Source: Romanomermis culicivorax (Eukaryota > Nematoda > Enoplea > Mermithida > Mermithidae). Taken from it: a stretch of 64,000 bases of DNA. A model generated the notes under the pieces. That model did no database searches and was not told the DNA's origin. It worked only from the letters and a program-made list of their open reading frames with translations. This document shows positions 1-7,885 of this stretch, piece by piece. Every line of letters starts with the position of its first letter. Position 1 is the first letter of the stretch. The DNA is taken from assembly GCA_963922205.1 (NCBI GenBank), contig CAWUHX010000409.1, positions 1 through 64,000 on the forward strand, in the 5' to 3' direction. The position numbers and the translations under genes were made by a program.

Positions 1-92
1 TTCGCACTGATCACAGGATCAGTCCCAGCGCCAGCTGCGGGGAGGCTAGTACACGTGTGGCGCCAGTACTTCCATAGAAAGTACACATAATA
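1..92. repeat. Polinton left terminal inverted repeat (visible part)
   Basis: Reverse-complement match to 13176-13267, with about 9 differences in 92 bases by eye. It opens with the short hairpin ACTGATC-4 nt-GATCAGT. The repeat probably continues to the left outside the window. Confidence 0.9.
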
Positions 93-101
93 AATGTTGT
101 T

Positions 102-302
102 TTACTTTTTTCTAGTATAGTTGTGATCCCAGGTCGATTCTTTCTTCATCAGCCTTTTCATTCTTTTAATTGGCGAAGGATCAGCACCCAATTCTCTATA
201 TCTTCCAGCTTGAACATATCTACACACAGCATAATGCACAGAATGCATAGGAATTTTCCCACATAAGTTGCAAGGCTCCATTTTAGAGAATGAATGTTTC
301 AC
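102..302 (-). CDS. Small Cys/His-rich Polinton protein, unknown function
   Basis: A 66-residue frame next to the left terminal repeat. The sequence shows a compact cluster of possible metal ligands (Cys11, Cys14, His20, His23, Cys27) followed by a basic tail rich in Arg and Lys. A shorter start at Met8 is also possible. I do not recognise the family. It could be a small zinc-binding nucleic-acid-associated protein, but that is inference from composition only. It is the last frame of the minus-strand block, downstream of the TBP-like gene. Confidence 0.45.
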   Translation of the reverse strand: MKHSFSKMEPCNLCGKIPMHSVHYAVCRYVQAGRYRELGADPSPIKRMKRLMKKESTWDHNYTRKK

Positions 303-367
303 CTATTGACTTGATATATTTATACCAGTGGGTAGTACTGTAACTGAATCATACTAGTACTTACTCA

Positions 368-886
368 TCAACTTTGAAAACTGACAAGTAACTCTTTGAA
401 GTTTTTTTGTAGTTCATTATAGGTTTTGGCACCTGTAATAATAATTTTGCCATTATGGAAAATCAATGCACATAAGCCCTGCTTGTTGATTGTATATTTC
501 AGTGCAGGAAATAATTCAGGAGAATAATCACATTGACCCCTATGAGTGTTATAGAATTCCTCAACATTGATACAGTGATCTAGGGCGTATGACCCAACAA
601 CATTGCACATTTTAAATTTCCTGGGTCTTGGCTGATAACCGAGTTTGAGCAGTATTTCTGCTGCATAATCCATACTTTTCACAGCCTGCTGAGTTGCCAT
701 AATGCCCACACATACGACCTTGCCATTTTCGTACAATAGTAGACAACATTTTGGATCATGGAGGTGCCAAATCAGTGACCTGAATTTTCCTATAGTCAGT
801 TTAGAGCCATCCAATTTTTTAACAAGTGAGTCCAAATTGAGTCGACAGCCAAGTTCAGCTGTTATAGTAATGTTTTGTACTTGCAT
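368..886 (-). CDS. TATA-box-binding protein (TBP) homologue carried by the Polinton
   Basis: A 172-residue frame that covers the complete TBP core and nothing else. Two tandem saddle repeats are visible, about residues 1-83 and 89-170. Family landmarks seen include the QN-I start of repeat 1 (Gln4, Asn5) with LGCRLNL (12-18), LHDPKCCLLLY-NGK-VCVG (42-61), the repeat 2 opening FKMCNVVGS (91-99), SPELFPALKY (122-131) and LIF-NGKIIITGAK (141-154). The two minor-groove asparagines of TBP correspond to Asn5 and Asn95. The four DNA-intercalating aromatic positions are Phe35, Tyr52, Phe126 and Phe143. TBP nucleates pre-initiation complexes on TATA boxes in the nucleus, and a role in transcribing the element's own TATA-box genes is inferred. 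It has no variable N-terminal extension as animal TBPs do. Origin could be capture from a host or from a large DNA virus. Family assignment is confident; function in the element is inference. Confidence 0.9.
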   Translation of the reverse strand: MQVQNITITAELGCRLNLDSLVKKLDGSKLTIGKFRSLIWHLHDPKCCLLLYENGKVVCVGIMATQQAVKSMDYAAEILLKLGYQPRPRKFKMCNVVGSYALDHCINVEEFYNTHRGQCDYSPELFPALKYTINKQGLCALIFHNGKIIITGAKTYNELQKNFKELLVSFQS

Positions 887-888
887 TT

Positions 889-1671
889 CTAGAATAAACT
901 TCGCTTTCTAAAGTGTAACTTCACAATTGTTTTACCAGTGACAAATTTTATAGGTTTGTCTTGATCTGTTCTAATTGAAATTTCGATAGAATCGATATCT
1001 TTTACCAGTACAGGCAAGTAGTGAGGAGCTATATATATCTTATCTATAATGTCACCAAAAGCTCCCTCAATATTAACAATACGGAGGAGGGGGGCTAAAA
1101 TATCACCAGCAATCTGTTGTTCAATAATGTTACAATAAACGTACATAGTTTCGAGACCAGCCTTCATATCAGCAGGGTGTGCAGCAGCAATTTTCAATTT
1201 TTCAGATGAAGTTGTTTCTAGTTGTGATTTCTCAAAGCCCAACAGGTAGAGTAAAGGATCACTTAATTTTATGCTCTTGATTCTAGTCAAGTTCACTTTC
1301 AGGACAACTGCTCTGGCTAATCTCCTATATGAAAATTCGATAAACTCATTATATGGAACTTTTTCCTGTTCACTCAACAACCTGATGGATTGTTGAATAG
1401 CTTCAATTAAATCTATTATAGATTCATACCTTGTAGAAGGTACTTTTAGTAATTGCCTAGTATTGGTCTGGAGATCATAAAATTTTATTACACTATCACT
1501 GGGTGTTATATTGAACCACGTATTTGGGTAGATGAATTCACAAAGTGCACATTCCCATTCACCTTGCAAAATCAATCTATGAGGCAACCTGATACTAAAA
1601 TTTGAAGCCGAGTTACTCGGATCGCTCTGAGCATTGCTTGGTAATGTTACATAAAACTGTGAAAAATCCAT
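889..1671 (-). CDS. Polinton minor capsid (penton-like) protein
   Basis: A 260-residue frame typical of the Polinton minor capsid or penton protein. It opens with an FYVTLPSNA motif, followed by a jelly-roll-like beta-rich region with LPH-L-L-GEWE-AL-EF-YP-TW. Near residues 177-192 comes a YVYCNIIEQQIAGDILAPLL stretch, and the end is beta-rich (IEISIRTD, GKTIVKLHF). It would form the vertex capsomer. A TATAAAAGTT box lies about 39 bases before the start (1710-1701). It lies just downstream of the protease frame, in the usual morphogenesis block. Family assignment rests on recognised motifs. Confidence 0.88.
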   Translation of the reverse strand: MDFSQFYVTLPSNAQSDPSNSASNFSIRLPHRLILQGEWECALCEFIYPNTWFNITPSDSVIKFYDLQTNTRQLLKVPSTRYESIIDLIEAIQQSIRLLSEQEKVPYNEFIEFSYRRLARAVVLKVNLTRIKSIKLSDPLLYLLGFEKSQLETTSSEKLKIAAAHPADMKAGLETMYVYCNIIEQQIAGDILAPLLRIVNIEGAFGDIIDKIYIAPHYLPVLVKDIDSIEISIRTDQDKPIKFVTGKTIVKLHFRKRSLF

Positions 1672-1705
1672 TTTTTTGATATGTCATTATGGTAGAAACT
1701 AACTT

Positions 1706-2200
1706 TTATATTCTGTTGAGCTGTTCAAATAAAAATGCATCATCATATATGGGAGTATTTGTTCTAAAGAGACTGTTGATGAAGCCAGTGACAAATTCAT
1801 CAGCATAGCCTTGTTCCAAACTAGCAGCAATATCTCTCATACTTATACCTCTAACCATCCACACGAGAAAGTATACACATAACTGACCACATGTAGCAGT
1901 CAGGTACTGTTGAACACATTTGGTATTGCACTTGTAAGAAGTAGATATAGTCTTGATGTAATTCCTAAGCTGTTGAGGTGGTTCCAGGCCATAACTGTCA
2001 AAATAACAACATGCATGTTTTTTATTGACAAACAGAGCTACCCAGTGTGAACCAGGTTCATCCTGCTTGTCCAGATTTACAACCAATGCTGCGGGTACAG
2101 TGTCAAGAGGTGGTAAACAGTCTATAGGAAATACCCCATTGAAGATTTGCCTGAGAGCTTGATCTCTATTGATCAAGATGTAGATTTCAGAGGTATTCAT
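1706..2200 (-). CDS. Adenovirus-type maturation cysteine protease (PRO)
   Basis: A 164-residue frame resembling adenain-type C5/C48 proteases, which trim capsid precursors during virion maturation. The expected catalytic layout is visible: His52 in GSHWVA, Asp68 in YFDSYG, a Gln at about 97 and the nucleophile Cys104 in TCGQLCVYF. Length is normal for the Polinton family. Its start overlaps the end of the capsid region by four bases, suggesting close coupling in the same transcription unit. Confidence 0.92.
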   Translation of the reverse strand: MNTSEIYILINRDQALRQIFNGVFPIDCLPPLDTVPAALVVNLDKQDEPGSHWVALFVNKKHACCYFDSYGLEPPQQLRNYIKTISTSYKCNTKCVQQYLTATCGQLCVYFLVWMVRGISMRDIAASLEQGYADEFVTGFINSLFRTNTPIYDDAFLFEQLNRI

Positions 2201-3430
2201 GCAGTATAGTCATTAAAGACGTGTCTATTTTTATCGATCATAATCAAATTGTCAAATTCTGCATAAACAATAACTTCTATACCTGCATCAGGTATCCTAT
2301 CAGCAAATGTCAATTCGATACTTGTGGAACCATCTCTAATCAAGTCCCAATGTCCACTATCATCTTCATCAGGTGTAAAATCGAAGGCAAAGTAGCACTG
2401 TCCATTTTTAAAATTAAGTCTGCTAATGCCATTCCCTTTGTTATCCTTAGCCATGTCTAGAGTTTCAAAGAGCTGATCATACGCTCGAATATATTTGTTG
2501 TTGGCAAAATCAAGTCTTAGTGGAGTTGCTGGGAAAGCCTGACCACCAGAGACAACTTTGACTTCGCTTATACTGTAACATTTAAAATTAAATGGAGATT
2601 TTTTTATTTCTCCACGATATGCATCTGCATCGACACATGCTATAATCATCCTACGTGGCAACTGACCAGTGAATAGAGTATTCAGAGGTGTAGATTGCGT
2701 TGTACTAGCAATATGAAGATTCACCATTTGGATTCGTCTAATTGGGTACTTGACTGATGTCTTTAACATTGCTTTCTCCAGAGCCAATCCAACACTGTCG
2801 AGCACTTCAACTTTCCTGATGAAGAGTTTCATCTGGGAAACTTCCAATTTTGCATTTTCTGCATCACCAGCTGGACACTGTAATACAAATGGATTACTAT
2901 TGCGAATCAATTCCAGTTTGAGCTCAGTATTGCTGAGTAAATATCGATCTTCTGTCTTTAAAACCCTGGCAATCAGCAGTATCTATTTTAGGACCAGCTT
3001 CCATAGTATACAAAGAAGACTGTAAGTGACTATTTTTAGCATCAAAACCAAAATTTAAATCAGTTTCAAAGAATGCTCTGTAGGCATACTTATCCCCACT
3101 ATCATGAATAAGACGACCATTCAGGAAGAGCTTCACTTGTCGGAAAAATGCTTTACCAATCAAATTGATAGGTGCAATTACTGGTGCAGCTCCACCAGCA
3201 GGAACAGTGTAAGTAATTTTCAAGGTCATGTACAGATAATTTTTGCTAAGCTGAATCATGTGAGGATCTGGAGGTATACGAAATTCATATGGACCATCAT
3301 TTGTGATAGGATTTATGGGGTTAACTTCATCCCAGTAGCCTCGTTTAATTACTACTTGTGTGGGAGGTACAGTGAAAAAGTCCAATTCAGACTTTGTACT
3401 AATGCTAGAAATTGTATCAATTAGAGCCAT
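2197..3430 (-). other. Polinton major capsid protein region (double jelly-roll)
   Basis: This stretch encodes the double jelly-roll major capsid protein of Polintons, the hexon-like main shell subunit. The 5' part shows the typical VPPTQVVIKRGYW motif followed by GPYEFRIPPDP and LSKNYLYMTLKIT, and the 3' part carries beta-rich segments ending in IEVIVYAEFDN. The start chosen (3430, MALIDTISS) follows a TATAAAAGTT box at 3480-3471. The region lies between the small amphipathic virion protein and the protease, its usual position. Confidence 0.88.
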
Positions 3431-3830
3431 GTTTCCTTCTCTTTTTCTTTGAGAATATATCATTTTTCTCAACTTTTATACCTTTTGGTCTAGTCCCCAA
3501 GCCTCTTCCAGTCTGCAAGGCCTCTCCCGCACTGTGGGCCAACTTGGAGAGTGCTGCTCGGCCATGTTCTTCTAGAGACTCTTTAATAGATCGACCTTTG
3601 GCTAAATCTCCAGCAATATGTGCACCTGTAGATAGCGCTTGCTTACCAATATGGCCAGCAGCTGACTTAATAACAGGAATGGCCATTCTGAATAATGATC
3701 TAAAGAAGCTTCCTAGACCTCCTCCACGTTGATAGGGTGTGCCTTTGAAACCATAGCCAGTTTGTTCAGCTTGTTCAGTATAGTACTGAAGCCAAGTTGC
3801 ATAATCTTCTGGATTAAAGTATTGTCTCAT
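3417..3830 (-). CDS. Small amphipathic virion protein (pVI-like position)
   Basis: A 137-residue frame conserved in layout among Polintons. A short Tyr/Gln-rich start (YATWLQYYTEQAEQTGYG) is followed by a Gly-rich amphipathic helix region (GGGLGSFFRSLFRMAIPVIK, residues 36-55) and GKQALSTGAHIAGD. The C-terminus is very basic (KKKRRKHGSN). This resembles membrane-active or core proteins of adenovirus-like particles, so a minor virion role is inferred. ATAAAAGTTG at 3870-3861 lies 31-40 bases before the start. Its 3' end overlaps the start of the capsid region by 14 bases, so the capsid promoter lies inside this gene. Confidence 0.75.
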   Translation of the reverse strand: MRQYFNPEDYATWLQYYTEQAEQTGYGFKGTPYQRGGGLGSFFRSLFRMAIPVIKSAAGHIGKQALSTGAHIAGDLAKGRSIKESLEEHGRAALSKLAHSAGEALQTGRGLGTRPKGIKVEKNDIFSKKKRRKHGSN

Positions 3831-3866
3831 CTTTATAAATTTACAAACTACTGTAAATTACAACTT

Positions 3867-4595
3867 TTATGCTTTTCCAAATTCTAACCATCTAGGCCTT
3901 GGTGTAATGCTTTTGGGTGCCTTAATTTTTTTACCATCTACGGGTCCACTCGGGGAAGCAAATGTTTCATCACTTTCACTTCCAACATTTAGCCTGGACT
4001 TATTTACAAAAAGATCTCGAGGCACATTCTCCTTTAAGAGGTTCTTTACAAACAATTCTGACCCTATTGCTTGCTGGCGCCTCGGACCAACTCTCGCCAC
4101 ATCAGAAATCAAATCAACAATGTTGGTTCCACTTATTTTGGTGCCTTTCAGAATCATTTCTCCTTTATCCGACCACTCCATGTGTGGATTATCTTTAGCA
4201 TAATCATATAACATTTTAGCTTGACTATGCCACTTTTTTGGTACAATTTTCATGGTTTTTTCATACAGCACATCTTTTCTCGGGGTCACATCAACAGTGC
4301 TTTCAGCAGTGTCTGGCTTTTTTTGCTTTGGTGTTATTTCTTCCAAATCAGGAATGGGGTGTTCTGCAACAGGTTCACTAACAGTCAACTCATAAGGTCT
4401 GGTTTGATCCTGCGTAGCCTGCCTATATCTGTGCAACACTTGATTGTATAAGATTATCTTTCTGTCAGAGGGCAATGACTTATTAGTTAAAATGTCATTC
4501 ATTTCTTTATCCAAAGCAGTCATTACATTAGCTGCTATGTCTTCCCTATGACCAATGTCATGCGGTACAAGAATCATTTTATTTGTATGCATCAT
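3867..4595 (-). CDS. Conserved Polinton protein of unknown function
   Basis: A 242-residue frame. The N-terminal part matches a pattern I know from many Polintons: MILVP, then LDKEMNDIL, then DRKIILYNQVLHRY. The middle is Pro/Glu/Thr-rich and probably disordered (about residues 68-108). A C-terminal domain carries KGTKISGTNIVDLISDV and a basic tail. No enzymatic motif is visible. It starts inside the last bases of the upstream small hydrophobic-tail gene (ATGA-type overlap at 4592-4595), so the two are probably translated from linked messages. Function is not known to me. Confidence 0.75.
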   Translation of the reverse strand: MMHTNKMILVPHDIGHREDIAANVMTALDKEMNDILTNKSLPSDRKIILYNQVLHRYRQATQDQTRPYELTVSEPVAEHPIPDLEEITPKQKKPDTAESTVDVTPRKDVLYEKTMKIVPKKWHSQAKMLYDYAKDNPHMEWSDKGEMILKGTKISGTNIVDLISDVARVGPRRQQAIGSELFVKNLLKENVPRDLFVNKSRLNVGSESDETFASPSGPVDGKKIKAPKSITPRPRWLEFGKA

Positions 4596-4936
4596 CTTTT
4601 TATAATTGCATCAGCTAGTAATTGTCCAGCTATTCCTAAGATTGGTGCCAACAATACAGGCAAAAATCCACCTTTTTGTTCTAGAATGTCTCGTCTTTTG
4701 CTGAGACTTGTTTTCTCATCTGCTAATACTCGTAAATGTCCCTTGTGGGAACTTAATTTATTCAAGGTTTTTTTGTCAACTTTTATATTGCCTTCGAGGA
4801 AGTTGAGTATACATTCACACAAACAAAGTATCAGTTCACGATCAGCGGTGCTAATAATAGCTTTACGTTGCTTGGGTTTAGCCTTAGCTAGTACCCTGAT
4901 GTAATCAATATTATGTCTAAGATGATCACAAGGCAT
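4592..4936 (-). CDS. Small Polinton protein with hydrophobic C-terminus
   Basis: The start at 4936 (MPCDHLRHNIDYIRVL) is preferred over an upstream in-frame Met because it follows TATAAAAGTTG at 4972-4962 by about 26-36 bases. The product is about 114 residues. A helical, Lys-rich body (AKPKQRKAIISTADRELILC, then LSSHKGHLRVLAD) ends in GGFLPVLLAPILGIAGQLLA, a hydrophobic segment that could insert in a membrane. Proteins with this GGFLP-type tail are common next to the packaging ATPase in Polintons. A virion or membrane-active role is inference. Confidence 0.75.
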   Translation of the reverse strand: MPCDHLRHNIDYIRVLAKAKPKQRKAIISTADRELILCLCECILNFLEGNIKVDKKTLNKLSSHKGHLRVLADEKTSLSKRRDILEQKGGFLPVLLAPILGIAGQLLADAIIKR

Positions 4937-4967
4937 TTTGACTATAAAACTCAAGAATAGACAACTT

Positions 4968-5591
4968 TTATACTTTTGGCACATATATCGTGGAAAATTT
5001 TGAGAAAATATCAGCTCTGAGTCTAAGTTTATCAGGTGTTGTTTGAGAAAGATCAACAATTATATAACTGTATGGTTTAAACGTGGCATCTTCGAAGGAC
5101 TCGAGAAAGTACTTTACTTTATCAGGAAACAACTGTCTTGCCAAAGTTTTTACTTGGAGCCTATCTGCAGGATTTTTCATCAAAACAAGGTACTCTGCAT
5201 TTATTCTAGACGTTCTTAGACCCTCGAAGAAAACATTTTGAACAATGTGCATCACAGACACATTCATGTGATGACATCCACGAGTAAAAAGAATGTCCAG
5301 GTGCTTATTTTTAGCCATTTCCTGCATGAGATCATCTAGTATAACAAGTTGGGGTGCAGGACTGAGCTCTCTAATCAAGTTCATGTCAGGTAATCCCTGA
5401 TAGAAGTTGACTCTGCCAGACAAGTCATTGTAGACTGGCTGCTTCTCACTAAAGAACCAGTGAATATGTTCAGGAATGGGTTCAATCAAGTACTTCACAT
5501 TTAGTACTAAATTCTTTACAAAGGTTGTTTTACCCGCTTTTGTAGGGCCAGCAACAATACATGTAAAGGGGTGATTAAATTTTATAGCCAT
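4968..5591 (-). CDS. A32/FtsK-HerA-like genome-packaging ATPase
   Basis: A 207-residue P-loop ATPase of the HerA/FtsK superfamily used for genome packaging. Walker A is GPTKAGKT at residues 15-22. Walker B is LVILDD at 82-87, followed by MQEM and a RGCHHMNVSVMHIVQNVF stretch typical of Polinton and adenovirus-like packaging ATPases. A TATAAAAGTTG box at 5624-5614 begins only 33 bases before the start codon, implying a 5' leader of a few bases. It lies upstream of the small hydrophobic-tail gene, in the usual order. Confidence 0.93.
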   Translation of the reverse strand: MAIKFNHPFTCIVAGPTKAGKTTFVKNLVLNVKYLIEPIPEHIHWFFSEKQPVYNDLSGRVNFYQGLPDMNLIRELSPAPQLVILDDLMQEMAKNKHLDILFTRGCHHMNVSVMHIVQNVFFEGLRTSRINAEYLVLMKNPADRLQVKTLARQLFPDKVKYFLESFEDATFKPYSYIIVDLSQTTPDKLRLRADIFSKFSTIYVPKV

Positions 5592-5752
5592 GTTTTTTTT
5601 TTCAATAGATTCTCAACTTTTATAACATGCGACATGCTGGAAATACCAGCAATTGTGCTTTGATTTCTTTTTTTTTTTAAATTTTTTTCTCTTTAAATTT
5701 TTTTCTTGTCTTTTATTTTTCATCACAATATTTAATTACAATTATTACAATA

Positions 5753-6085
5753 TTAATAGGGTATATCTATACCTTCATCACTGTATTTTTGTACAGCCTC
5801 TGGAGTAAGATTCATCCAGATCTCAAAAAGAAGGGGTCCAGCACTACAAGTTTTCATCAAACCCTCTAGTGCCTTGGCAAAATGCCAAAACCCAGTCAGC
5901 TTTCTCTTACCCGTACGATGATCCAGCTCATTGGCCACTTTAGCCAAAATCTTCCATTCACGCTTGTAGCCATCATTTATTCGATCCCAAAAATATGAGG
6001 CATATCTGGCCACATCTTTTTGAGTATAAGGTCTTTTGAGAAAAGTGCCCATACTCAGTGCAACATTTAAAAAAATACCTTCCAT
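5753..6085 (-). CDS. Polinton accessory protein, unknown
   Basis: A 110-residue frame rich in Trp, Tyr and Lys, with predicted helical stretches (RYASYFWDRINDGYKREWKI, then GFWHFAKALEGLMKT) and an acidic end. A second Met at residue 12 is an alternative start. A TATATAAGTTG variant of the element's promoter motif lies at 6158-6148. I do not recognise a family. Confidence 0.5.
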   Translation of the reverse strand: MEGIFLNVALSMGTFLKRPYTQKDVARYASYFWDRINDGYKREWKILAKVANELDHRTGKRKLTGFWHFAKALEGLMKTCSAGPLLFEIWMNLTPEAVQKYSDEGIDIPY

Positions 6086-6197
6086 TTTGAAAAAGTGACT
6101 AAACTGTAGAAGGAAAAGTTTGAAGACTGAAGACTAAGGAGAATTTACAACTTATATACATAAAAAATGTTACAGAATACTTGCAAATCTCATTTCA

Positions 6198-6425
6198 CTA
6201 GTTTACTGTAGGCTTCAAGATGAGTGCCTGTCTATCAGCTAACTGTTTCTTTAGTACAGCGGTGCCAGCTTCCTGCAATGCCTTATTGTATTCTAGACAT
6301 TTTGGGCACATTTCAATAGTAAAGAATGTTTTGCCCTGAGACAACTGGAAACATTCCCGTTCAGAGCTGTTCTTTTGACAAAAGTAACACAGTTCAATCA
6401 TTAAGGGATACATGGCTCTTGGCAA
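6198..6425 (-). CDS. Small zinc-ribbon-like Polinton protein
   Basis: A 75-residue frame with two CxxC knuckles: Cys13/Cys16 (LCYFC) and Cys40/Cys43 (MCPKC), separated by 23 residues, with an additional Cys25. This is the layout of a zinc ribbon, as in several transcription factors, though the family is not identified. A helical tail rich in Gln, Lys and Ala follows. Only a weak AT-rich promoter-like stretch is visible upstream. A nucleic-acid or transcription role is inference. Confidence 0.5.
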   Translation of the reverse strand: MPRAMYPLMIELCYFCQKNSSERECFQLSQGKTFFTIEMCPKCLEYNKALQEAGTAVLKKQLADRQALILKPTVN

Positions 6426-6585
6426 GTTTCGAGCGCAGAGTTCAATAGGAGCTTTAACTTTTTTTCGATTCCATTCTAGTTAATCAAATGATTGAAATAA
6501 TTTTGAAGTTGCTTATATACTGAAATATCAGGCACATGTAAAAATTTTTAGACCTGCAAATCATTGTTTAATTTTCATACTGTAG

Positions 6586-7650
6586 CTATAGTTTTATCAA
6601 ATCTGTCACCCAACTATTGAATTTATCTGGGTGACCCTTCCATTTAACAAAGTATTCAGTTTTCCCAGCCCTTTTTCTCTTTCGTATAATCTTTTCTATA
6701 ATGCAGACATCTGTAATCTCATCAACTTTCTGTAATTCTGGCTCATAAAATACACCCTGTATGACTTCTCCCAGCTGATCTTCTACCGTATATACAGGAG
6801 GATATCTAGCTTTTTGCTCACGAATCACAAAAACTTCATCACTCCAATTGGGAGTGTAACCCTTCTCAAAAGTCCTTTTGACTTTGCTTATGCGTACCTT
6901 GTCACCAGGGACCAGTTTAAATTGTAAACTATACTTACATTTCCTGAAAAGCTTTTCAACAATTTCAGCTTTATTCTCATCAGTAACATCAATGGGAGCA
7001 ACACCTATGGTCCTATGCCTAGTCGAGTTGTAAGAGCTTAGCAGGTGGGGTAGAATGTTTAGGTACTTGTATGTATTATTTTGAGTAAAATGACGCCACA
7101 TTCTTTCCTTTAAAGTTCTATTGAACCGCTCAACAATGCTAGCCTTAGTTTCACTAGCAGTTATGAAAAAACTAATGCCAAGTTTCTTTAATAAGGCCTG
7201 GAAGGCTTTGTTTGTGAACTCTGTACCAGCATCAGTCTGTATTTTTTGTGGCTTTCTGCCAGATTTCAAAATTGTTTGAAAGGCATGCAAAATAGATGAT
7301 GTATTTTTATTTTTCAAGGGTACAGACCATGCAAATTTTGACAGGACATCTATACAATTTAAAAGGAATTTGTATCGATCATTATGCCTGGCGAGTGAAC
7401 TGAGGTCTGCAAGATCCATTTGCCACTGTTCATCAATATCAGTAACTAGAACATTATTCCTGGGGTAATGGCGCCTAGCATACTTGTGTACAGTATATGT
7501 TGGCTGCTTCTGTAACCATTCCTTAACAGAATGCAGAGTGACCTTGGGATTACTAGCTTTTGCCTGTCGTAACAGGTTCTGAACACTACAATACCCTGTA
7601 CTTGGGTTGAAGTATATGCTTTCAAAGAGCTTGTCCATTTTTTCAAGCAT
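6586..7650 (-). CDS. Retroviral-type integrase with C-terminal chromodomain
   Basis: A 354-residue integrase that would cut and join the element ends into host DNA. The DDE catalytic core is visible: Asp79 (QMDLADL), Asp140 (QTDAGTEF) and Glu174 (SIVERFNRTLKERMW). An N-terminal region precedes it, and an SH3-like segment (PGDKVRISKVKRTF, 248-261) follows. The C-terminal chromodomain lies at about 315-354 (EYFVKWKGHPDKFNSW), a module known in Polinton integrases and thought to steer insertion by binding modified histones. An A-rich TATA/AAAAGTTTG element lies immediately upstream (about 7672-7659). Confidence 0.95.
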   Translation of the reverse strand: MLEKMDKLFESIYFNPSTGYCSVQNLLRQAKASNPKVTLHSVKEWLQKQPTYTVHKYARRHYPRNNVLVTDIDEQWQMDLADLSSLARHNDRYKFLLNCIDVLSKFAWSVPLKNKNTSSILHAFQTILKSGRKPQKIQTDAGTEFTNKAFQALLKKLGISFFITASETKASIVERFNRTLKERMWRHFTQNNTYKYLNILPHLLSSYNSTRHRTIGVAPIDVTDENKAEIVEKLFRKCKYSLQFKLVPGDKVRISKVKRTFEKGYTPNWSDEVFVIREQKARYPPVYTVEDQLGEVIQGVFYEPELQKVDEITDVCIIEKIIRKRKRAGKTEYFVKWKGHPDKFNSWVTDLIKL

Positions 7651-7669
7651 GCTGCTGTCAAACTTTTAT

Positions 7670-7885
7670 TTATACATCTGCAAGATTGAATCTGACACTT
7701 TTTGTACTAGTTTTAGGTTTTTTGGTGAACAGGTTCTCCAAATATCTCCTTAACAATTTCAATAGAGTCAGTATTGTTAGTATAGCCAATAGAGCCACAC
7801 AATACCATATCTCAGTAAAAACTGTTTTCCCATTATGCCTTTCCAGACAAGCTAGAAAATGTTCAATAGTGTGGTTAGCATCCAT
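7670..7885 (-). CDS. Small single-pass membrane protein of the Polinton
   Basis: A 71-residue frame with one clear hydrophobic segment (WYCVALLAILTILTLLKLL, about residues 27-45) flanked by a soluble N-terminus and a basic tail (KKPKTSTKSVRFN). TATAAAAGTTGG at 7923-7913 lies 28-38 bases before the start, which supports this being a real gene. It is the first gene of the minus-strand block. Function is not known to me; an envelope or membrane-interaction role would be speculation. Confidence 0.6.
   Translation of the reverse strand: MDANHTIEHFLACLERHNGKTVFTEIWYCVALLAILTILTLLKLLRRYLENLFTKKPKTSTKSVRFNLADV

Noticed and set aside
4596-4610. TATAAAAAG just before the 4595 start as another element promoter
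   Set aside because: Only a few bases from the start codon and part of the upstream gene's coding end, so spacing does not fit.
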